A stretch of DNA of 64,000 nt from Solenopsis invicta (taxonomy: Eukaryota > Arthropoda > Insecta > Hymenoptera > Formicidae): assembly GCF_016802725.1 (NCBI RefSeq), contig NC_052678.1:2458501-2522500 (forward strand), written 5' to 3'. Under the pieces are notes generated by a model. That model did not search any database and was not told where the DNA came from. It saw only the letters and a list, made by a program, of their open reading frames with translations. Numbering within the stretch: position 1 is the first letter of the stretch; every line of letters starts with the position of its first letter. The position numbers and the translations under genes are program-made. Below, piece by piece: positions 57,477 to 64,000 of the stretch.

Positions 57477-57820
57477 TTAAGGTGATGCTAAAGTCATCCT
57501 TTCTTACCGACCGAACGTTAATTTTCGGGCATGCCGTTCTTCTAATTGCATTTACAGATTTAAAAATCCTTTTCCACAATTAAAGTATAGACAGTAATGT
57601 ATAATGGACGCTATATAAGGATAAGGAAAACAAAAAAAATTGAGAATAATTTTCCAATTTTTTTTGTTTTCATTATCCTTATATAGCGTCCATTATACAT
57701 TACTGTCTATACTTTAATTGTGGAAAAGGATTTTTAAATCTGTAAATGCAATTAGAAGAACGGCATACCCGAAAATTAACGTTCGGTCGGTAAAAAAGGA
57801 CGACTTTAGCATCCTCTTAA
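57477..57820. mobile_element. 344-bp near-perfect hairpin (about 165-bp arms)
   Basis: 57477-57641 and 57655-57820 are reverse complements with about six mismatches and a loop of some 14 bases. Landmarks are gaccgaacgttaattttcgg, its mirror, and the atatagcgtccattatacat pair at the centre. No ORF is seen. Low divergence means the inversion is recent or maintained. Confidence 0.9.
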
Positions 57821-57824
57821 GGGA

Positions 57825-58080
57825 TAAAAAACGTGAAAAGGCGTAGAGTAGAAATATATGATACTCCTCGCAGAAAAAATTAATGTATCAAAATCTAAGT
57901 GATGTTTTTCATTTCGTTGAAGTAAAATCCAAATGGTATTTTTCAAAAATATATGAAATCTATAAACTGCGCCAATTTGAAAGAGAATGAATGCATTTCT
58001 CGAAACATAACGGTTGCATAACTATTGGGAAGATTATAACGACTGATGAGTGTAGGCATAATGCAGAATAAATGAAAAAA
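57825..58080. other. AT-rich sequence
   Basis: Nothing recognisable. Confidence 0.5.
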
Positions 58081-58084
58081 CGGG

Positions 58085-58500
58085 TTTTTTTCGTCAGTTT
58101 AATATTAATTTGTGAGTTCTAGATTCTTTTCTTCCTTTCCACCTCTTTAGATGCACTTGAGGTGGTATTGTGATTCGCGAATCGATGTGAATCGTCAACA
58201 CGCAGTGACACAAATCAAATGAAAAGTAGGAATGACACTGTGAATCAACTCGCGTCGACTCGTCGGCTAAATGGAAAACATCCAAAGAAATGCGACTTGT
58301 CGACGAGTCCCGATGTAAATCGTTCAAGGCACTCGTGTGCTGATTACAGTTACGTACACACTCCTCATGTCGACGGCATGGTCGAGATCGCGCGTACAAC
58401 TCGTTCGGTTTCTCTCGAGGACGTCGCGTACATCTTCGATTGGCCATGACTTTGAGCGTTAGCGTGTCAAGGTAACATCCGTACATAGACCTAGATGTCC
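58085..58500. other. Balanced-composition island with overlapping frames
   Basis: A 130-codon minus frame (58094-58486) and a 76-codon plus frame overlap. The minus frame is rich in Arg, Cys and His without a spacing that suggests a zinc finger. Neither is recognised. A regulatory island or a single exon of an unseen gene are alternatives. Confidence 0.25.
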
Positions 58501-58589
58501 GAGAAGGGATTCCGGGAACTTTTAATAAATAATTTGATGATAATATTTCTAAATATTTTACGGGATTGGGTAAATGAATCTTTCTTTCT

Positions 58590-59350
58590 CAACTAAATTA
58601 AGTTAAAGTTAATGGCTTATAAAATTAAGATCGATGAAAATGTCAAAGATAAAGATAATTTATAAAGATGAGAGGGGCAATATCGATTTCCAGCCTCAAA
58701 GTTCGGTGGTTTTGAAATGCAGTTCTTAACCAAAGCAGGAACACGTAATATCACAAAAGTACGTACTTCGGCTTAAGGATTTCAAGACAAATATACGGCG
58801 CGCAGTTTACGTGAGCTGGAAACTGTAAAAATTCGCGCAAAATTATTATCAGGCACCAACATTCTCCATAAACCGATATTGGCCTCTCATCTTTAAGTTT
58901 GAAATGAATTTACTTTTATTAAAAGTAAAAGTATTGCATGAACAAAAGACTAACTCGGAAAACTAATAACTCAGTTAAAAGTTGCGTTAAGATTAAATTA
59001 AGTTAAATTCAAAATTAATATTATATTAAAACGTATTATTTATATTAAATTAAATGTCATAATTTTTTAAAATTAAATTGCTTTAAATAAAAAAACAATT
59101 TCGGTCATTAAATAATTTTATTTGTAAATTAATTTTATACGAAATAATGAAGAAATCTTGATTTTTTGATAAGTATTTCTCTATACCTAAGTAAATTTTT
59201 AAAAAGGTTAATCAATAAATGTTTATGCGTTTTAATAACTTTAATAAGTATTTAGTTAAAGTTAAAAATTAGCTTCAAAATTGATTTAAAAAATTTAAAA
59301 ATTATTAACGTTTTAACTTTATTTTTTAACTTTGTAACTAGTTACTGTTC
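58590..59350 (+). mobile_element. GTTAA-rich repeat, copy 3, split by an insertion
   Basis: Opens with aattaagttaaagttaatgg and ends near aactttgtaactagttactgt. It is interrupted at 58663-58895 by another MITE. Confidence 0.7.
58663..58895. mobile_element. Nested MITE (TAAAGATGAGAGG ends)
   Basis: taaagatgagagg at the left is perfectly mirrored by cctctcatcttta at the right. Subterminal ggcaatatcgat and aaccgatattgg extend the pairing. 233 bp, less AT-rich than the host repeat. Confidence 0.85.
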
Positions 59351-59359
59351 AACTCTGAT

Positions 59360-60490
59360 ATTTAAAAAATTGAAAATTGTGGTAAAAAGTTTAAAACGTC
59401 ACTTCGCGGTTATGTGTTCTGGAATTATCGATAAAAAGTATAACGGTAGAAGGATATATATAGTTATTAAAGTAAAAATTAATGTAATATTATTATTAAT
59501 TCCATGGGTTAGATAAAATTTCATTTTTAATTAATAACTTCATTCTAAAATACATTTGCATATAAATAAAATATACATTTCTATATGAGAATTTTGTATT
59601 TTTCATCGTGTACAATATAATGTTTAATAATGCTTTTTCGGATTATAATCTGAGGAAGAAAAGCTATTGCATTTTTAATCTGTGTGCATTGTTTTCTTAT
59701 TGCGAACATATTGTTAAATTCTGCCGTAAAAACTGTCAAAATGACGCGATTTTTTCGTTTGATATTCGTTTGATTAAATTTGTGTTAATAGTATGGATTC
59801 GATCGAATATATATTAATTAACTAAAATTTTATATTTAAGTATTTTACAACGCACTTAATGAACATATAAAAATAACACTGGTGTAAAACAAGATAATTC
59901 AAAATGACAAACATAATATAAATAAAACGAAAATAATTTCGAAAGAAAAAATGGTCAAAAACGAAGTTTGTTTTTTCATATTCTCTTCAATAGCTATCCA
60001 AAATTTGTTTCTTTATATAAAAACATGACTTCAAATTAATTTTGATCAAATTCTGATTAACTTAATCGATGGTTAACTCATGAAGTAATACTTGTACTAT
60101 TTTGTGTGCTGTGTTTAGCATATCGAAAAAGTTAGAGATAACAAATTATAGAGTTAGAAATTTTGTTTCAAACAATTTTATTATTAATTAAATATTTAAT
60201 ATTACTAATATGATTGTAGATTACGTTAATAGGAGTTTGATTGTAATCGTCTTGATGTTCATTTCTAATGATACGGATTAATACTTTAATCTCTAATTAA
60301 TTTCAATAATTAATTTCTAAGAATTAGAAAAAGACAGAGAATAAATTAAATTGTGATTAAAATTTATACCGGAAGAAATGGACATAAAAAAGAATTGGAT
60401 TTTTTATTCGTAATAAAATATCGTTTTTGATCTAAATCTGCATCGACATAATCTATAGTAAACTATAGATTATAGAGAAAGAAGAGTTAT
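59360..60490. other. AT-rich non-coding stretch
   Basis: No gene is supported. A 69-codon frame at 59608 is AT-driven. Confidence 0.55.
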
Positions 60491-60494
60491 ACAA

Positions 60495-60800
60495 TTGTGT
60501 TTTGCTTTTGGCAAAATGTTACTCGCTCAACGTGACAACGAATCAATACTTTCCCAGCTGTGGCAGCGATTAGTAGACACCATGTTATGGGGGTCGCTTT
60601 CTACGTGCACTCATGCGCGCATTTTGCATTTCGCGCACGCATCCACCGCATAATTGACGGAGCACGTTGATTTTTCACATGCGAACAACGCTTAATTTTA
60701 CGAACGCGACGGAATCTTTACAATACCCGCATACGTAGACGGTAGACTGGAGAAAAACAATCGTACAACCGTGCCGCTTACTTACACCTGGATAACAAAT
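60495..60800. other. GC-richer island
   Basis: About 300 bases with CpG clusters and tgcgcgcattttgcatttcgcgca, an imperfect palindrome near 60613-60637. No ORF is seen. It may be a regulatory element. Confidence 0.25.
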
Positions 60801-60804
60801 TTCC

Positions 60805-61600
60805 CGAGAATTTTCTAATTTTTTTATCACGCGAAATTAGATCGTTTTTGGATGCAAATTAAAAATAAGTTTAATTATCTGGAATTCTCCGCGCGCGCGG
60901 TTTCTTTTTCTCCTACAAGAAGAAAATCATAAAGAATTGAATTACTCGCTTTTAAATGCGGAAAAGTACTGACAAAAAGTAAAAGGACTTTTACAAGTAT
61001 TTTATTTTGTCCTTGTATTTTTCTAACAAACGTAATGAGAAGATATGTCACAAATATAAAAAATATAAATATTTAAAAAAAAATTATTCGAAACAAGACA
61101 AAATGCAATGAGAAAATATGTTACAAATATAAAAAATATAAATATTGAAGAAAAAATTATTTGAAACAAAACAAAACTTATATAAAAATCTAACAAGTCA
61201 TTTATCCAACACTTATCCAAAAATGCCAAATTTACACAATTTTTTGGTACTCGCAAAAATAAAAATAAAATCTTCGAAAGGGGATAATTTCAAAGAAAGT
61301 TTCACGTAAGAATTCTTTAATTTTTCTTAGCAGATAAGATTCTTTGAAAATTTCAAATTTCAAGTTTTTCAGAATTTCAGATATTCTACTTGCATTCAAC
61401 ACCACATATGTACATTCGTCTGATCTTAAACTTTACGTTCTGTATGAAGTTTTATATTTTCTGTATGAAAGTTTTATATTTCGAACTGGCAATTACACAC
61501 CATAGAGGTAGGTACGTTTGATGCTAGATCGGAGAAACCAAAACGTTTTTTCGATCTAACGATAAACTGTTATAATATTTCGAAAGTTCAGATAGAATGC
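60805..61600. other. AT-rich stretch with short tandem duplication
   Basis: About 70 bases are duplicated in tandem at 61030-61170 (aatgagaa(a/g)atatg(t)cacaaatataaaaaata, then tattcgaaacaagacaaaa). No gene is seen. Confidence 0.6.
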
Positions 61601-61779
61601 TGCCATTCTATCTCGATCTTCGTTTGCCCTATAAACATGAAAACAAGACGAAACGTTATCTCTCGTGATAAATCAGGATGATCATAATTTTATGATCGTG
61701 ACTCGGTTAAAGCAAACTTTTTCGGATTCATGATTATCCTAAAAAAAAATTTCCAAGTATTTAGGAAGGTGAAACAGAG

Positions 61780-62330
61780 ATTAACCCGCGATCGAGGTCG
61801 TGAAGGGTCATGTCGAGAAACGGTGAGAAAGAGAGGAGAGAGTAATAGAGAGTGACGTGTTAGAGCGGCGCGGCGGGCCAATGAACGGTCGAGGGATGGA
61901 AGGAAGGAAGGAAGGAAGGAAGATGGGGCCCTGGCCACGGAGGAGAGCCGGTGCGTGCGGATCAATACCGATAGCGTGTACCTATAGGACGCGGAGACGC
62001 AGACTCTTGGGTGTGTCCGATCTCTCGCGCACAGTACCCCAGAGCGTTTGTCGTGCGTGCTTCCCTATTATATTCCCGCTCGGCTTTTCTGGACCCCCGC
62101 ACCACCCGCCCGTGTGGTCGATTCCTTTAAAAGGACATCGAACCCCAGCGTACATTAAACCTCGTCGTGAAACTCCCCGTAAAGCCAGCGCTTCACCCAC
62201 TCACCACGTCATTCTCATGTAGCCATCAGCTGATGAAGCGGTAGATGCCTCGCGTTCCAAACGCCGGAGGAGACCGTCTCTAAGAGACTCCGTTTCAGAA
62301 AATTGCAAGACTCATGACATCACACGCGAC
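61780..62330 (+). promoter_or_regulatory. GC-rich island, candidate promoter/5' UTR
   Basis: A GC-rich block with a GGAA tetranucleotide repeat (61894-61922). It is followed by tttaaaagg at 62127-62135 and CpG-rich sequence. A 121-codon plus frame begins without ATG, is Pro/Arg-rich and is unrecognised. The opposite frame is similar in quality. The most likely content is a promoter with an untranslated exon. Confidence 0.3.
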
Positions 62331-62334
62331 TCTT

Positions 62335-63090
62335 GAGAAGAGAAGACACGAAACTCTTGATTTATCTCGATTCAATAGTGAAGAAACAATTTTTGAAATG
62401 TCGAATTAAATCGCTTGTTCTTCCCGAGTTTCTAAAGAGCGCTATAAAACTTGTATGAAGAGAACTTTTTGGTATATTTTACCACAAAAATTTGTTACAA
62501 GTTTTACCAAGTGTAGAACAACTTGACAACCTGTCAAATGCTATGAGTTACAACGGAGTTTTTGGAATGTATAAAAGAGAGACATGTACAAAAAGTGTAT
62601 AAACTGCTTAATAAAACTATCACGCAGCATCGTCAAAGGTTCTAAACTTTTTACAATTCAAGACAAACTTTTTCTTGTATAATCAAATAAAATTTTTTTT
62701 TTAATAATTATAAATTTAATGTTATGTATATCTTTTTTTTTTTTAATAATGCTTATCCTAATAAGATTCAAAAATCCGGGGTCTTTTCGGATCATGAGTC
62801 TCCTATCTTAGTATAAAAATTCTCTAATCAGAATTATGAAACAATATGCCCGATTTTGACGTGCTGCAATCAGCAAACTAATAGATATATAATACGACTG
62901 TGTATATCATCGCACCTTGTGAAAAGGTGTTTAACATGACACATTAACTTAGAGACAAATGTATATTCAAATATAGTTGTCAGAAAGCTCCTGAAAAGTG
63001 GCCGATCTAACCATGATGTTATTTCGTGACTCTGAATTAAAGAGTCTCTACTGTTTTACATGTTAAGCCATTTTTTCTATTGATAAATGT
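62335..63090. other. AT-rich non-coding stretch
   Basis: No gene is supported. A tataaaaga string at 62571 is not followed by any plausible exon that I can see. Confidence 0.5.
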
Positions 63091-63094
63091 ATTA

Positions 63095-63526
63095 TAGAGG
63101 GTGTTCTATTTTAATATCCGATCCTTGATAACTTCGTAGAAATTGGTTTTAGTAAAAAATGTTTCAGACAAAAGTTATGCTGGGTTTAAAAATATTTGTT
63201 TACGAGGGTTATTCGGAAAGTAAGATCCGAAGACAAATATGAAAACTATGTAGAAAAATAGAAAAACATGTAAGGAATTAAATAAAAAAAGTTTTTCGAA
63301 AACATCTGTGATGGTTTGTTTTATAAAAAATCGGACTTTACTTTCCAAATAACCCTCGTACTATCAGTTTGATCTTGGATGACGTTGCCAAAGTCAGGTC
63401 AAGGTCATATTGATTTTTTTAAAAATAGAACGCCCTATTTTTGATTCCAAAATCTAATATTTCCAATACAGAATTCAATTTTTACGAAGTTATCAAAGAT
63501 GGGACATTAAAATGAAATACCTTGTA
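63095..63526. mobile_element. TIR element hosting a mariner-like MITE
   Basis: The left end tagagggtgttctattttaa and subterminal cttgataacttcgtagaaat are mirrored by atttttacgaagttatcaaa and ttaaaatgaaataccttgta. It is interrupted at 63201-63360. The ends resemble the widespread gggtgtcccattttaa type of insect repeats. Confidence 0.8.
63201..63360. mobile_element. Mariner-like MITE (TACGAGGGTTATT(C/T)GGAAAG ends)
   Basis: 160 bp. The first 30 bases match the reverse complement of the last 30 at 27 positions. TA at each end and the CGAGGGTT(A/G)TT(C/T) core are characteristic of mariner ends. No transposase is seen. It inserted into the element at 63095-63526. Confidence 0.85.
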
Positions 63527-63539
63527 TATTGTCTATTTA

Positions 63540-63895
63540 TGATAAAAAGCACGTCAATTAATTTACCATACCAGATGGCAAAATTATCATAACTGACTCT
63601 TTGTATACAAAATTTTGTATAAAAAAATGAATGTCACATTTCAATACTAGACTAGCATAAAATAACAATATTATAGTACGAGCATTAAAATAATGTTATA
63701 GCACCGAATGCTCGTTTATGAATCGGTATTGAATAGTAGTACTTCAGTACTGTCGGTTTTTCGGTTTGTATTGCATTTGAAAGACTGCCACCTAGTAAAT
63801 ACTGGAATGAATAAAGCAATACTGGATTCTACCACTAGAGGGACGCGCGGCTAAACTCTTTCTTCTATAAGAAAAGTACTACGCAGTATATTATA
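63540..63895. other. Non-coding sequence
   Basis: No ORF. The string ctaccactagagggacgcgcgg (63829-63850 region) is GC-richer, and short tagtact/agtactt repeats are present. Confidence 0.4.
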
Positions 63896-63897
63896 AT

Positions 63898-64000
63898 ATA
63901 CTCTCTAAAATTTTTGGAGTGGAATCCTACTCTAAAAATGTGAAAAATCCTGCCAGTCTTGATAAAGAGTGGCAGGATTTTCACACTTTTAAAGTGGAAT
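63898..64000. mobile_element. Foldback element cut by the window end
   Basis: Arms around a short loop: aaaatgtgaaaaatcctgcc (left) and ggcaggattttcacactttt (right), with ggagtggaat / attccacttt outside. It continues past position 64000. Confidence 0.7.

Noticed and set aside
57450..57820. CRISPR-like or IS-like inverted structure
   Set aside because: There are no spaced direct repeats and the context is insect nuclear DNA; it is a single long hairpin.
62569..62577. TATAAAAGA as a core promoter
   Set aside because: No CpG enrichment, initiator or downstream exon accompanies it; such strings are common in AT-rich DNA.

Overview
This is a non-coding-rich window of an insect nuclear genome. 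It is most likely a hymenopteran and plausibly an ant. The one gene I recognise with confidence is the last coding exon of an insect profilin (chickadee), at 19679-19948 on the + strand. The ant assignment is an inference. It rests on the profilin sequence, the long AT-rich stretches broken by CpG-rich islands, and a dense load of short terminal-inverted-repeat (TIR) elements whose ends resemble those I associate with ant genomes. No bacterial, organellar or viral gene was recognised.

Layout. 1-1160 is a GC-rich, CpG-dense block. 1161-19678 is AT-rich and most likely lies inside the profilin gene or just 5' of its last exon. It holds a GC island (5265-5525), a pair of diverged direct repeats (6741-6969 and 7811-8035) and many miniature transposons. 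The profilin exon, a short 3' UTR and a polyadenylation signal follow. At 20703-21289 there is a GC-rich retroelement with a perfect 15-bp target-site duplication. 21305-29500 is repeat-rich AT sequence with small islands. 29560-34140 is a long GC- and microsatellite-rich block that looks like untranslated transcript or promoter sequence; a small polyglutamine ORF sits at its left end. 34140-49380 alternates foldback elements with islands. These islands include a 125-codon minus-strand ORF (37523-37900) and a CpG-rich block at 45600-47320. 49385-50900 is GC-rich and carries a minus-strand terminal coding exon (50657-50751) of a gene I cannot name. 50900-64000 is again AT-rich, with promoter-like islands at about 53400-53725, 56280-56860 and 61780-62330.

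Mobile DNA explains more of the window than genes do. At least twenty TIR or foldback elements can be delimited. Several are nested, so their insertion order can be read directly. The most unusual family is present four times, near 5610, 35287, 39540 and 47897. It has transposon-like ends but carries an internal tRNA-derived module with recognisable RNA polymerase III A and B boxes. Other notable structures are a 344-bp near-perfect hairpin at 57477-57820 and an AG|GTAAGT motif at the profilin acceptor that resembles a recursive splice site.

Limits. Exons under about 40 codons cannot be called reliably by eye in a metazoan genome. Repeat boundaries are hand-read and may be off by a few bases. 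Every family name and transcript model below needs a database search or RNA data.
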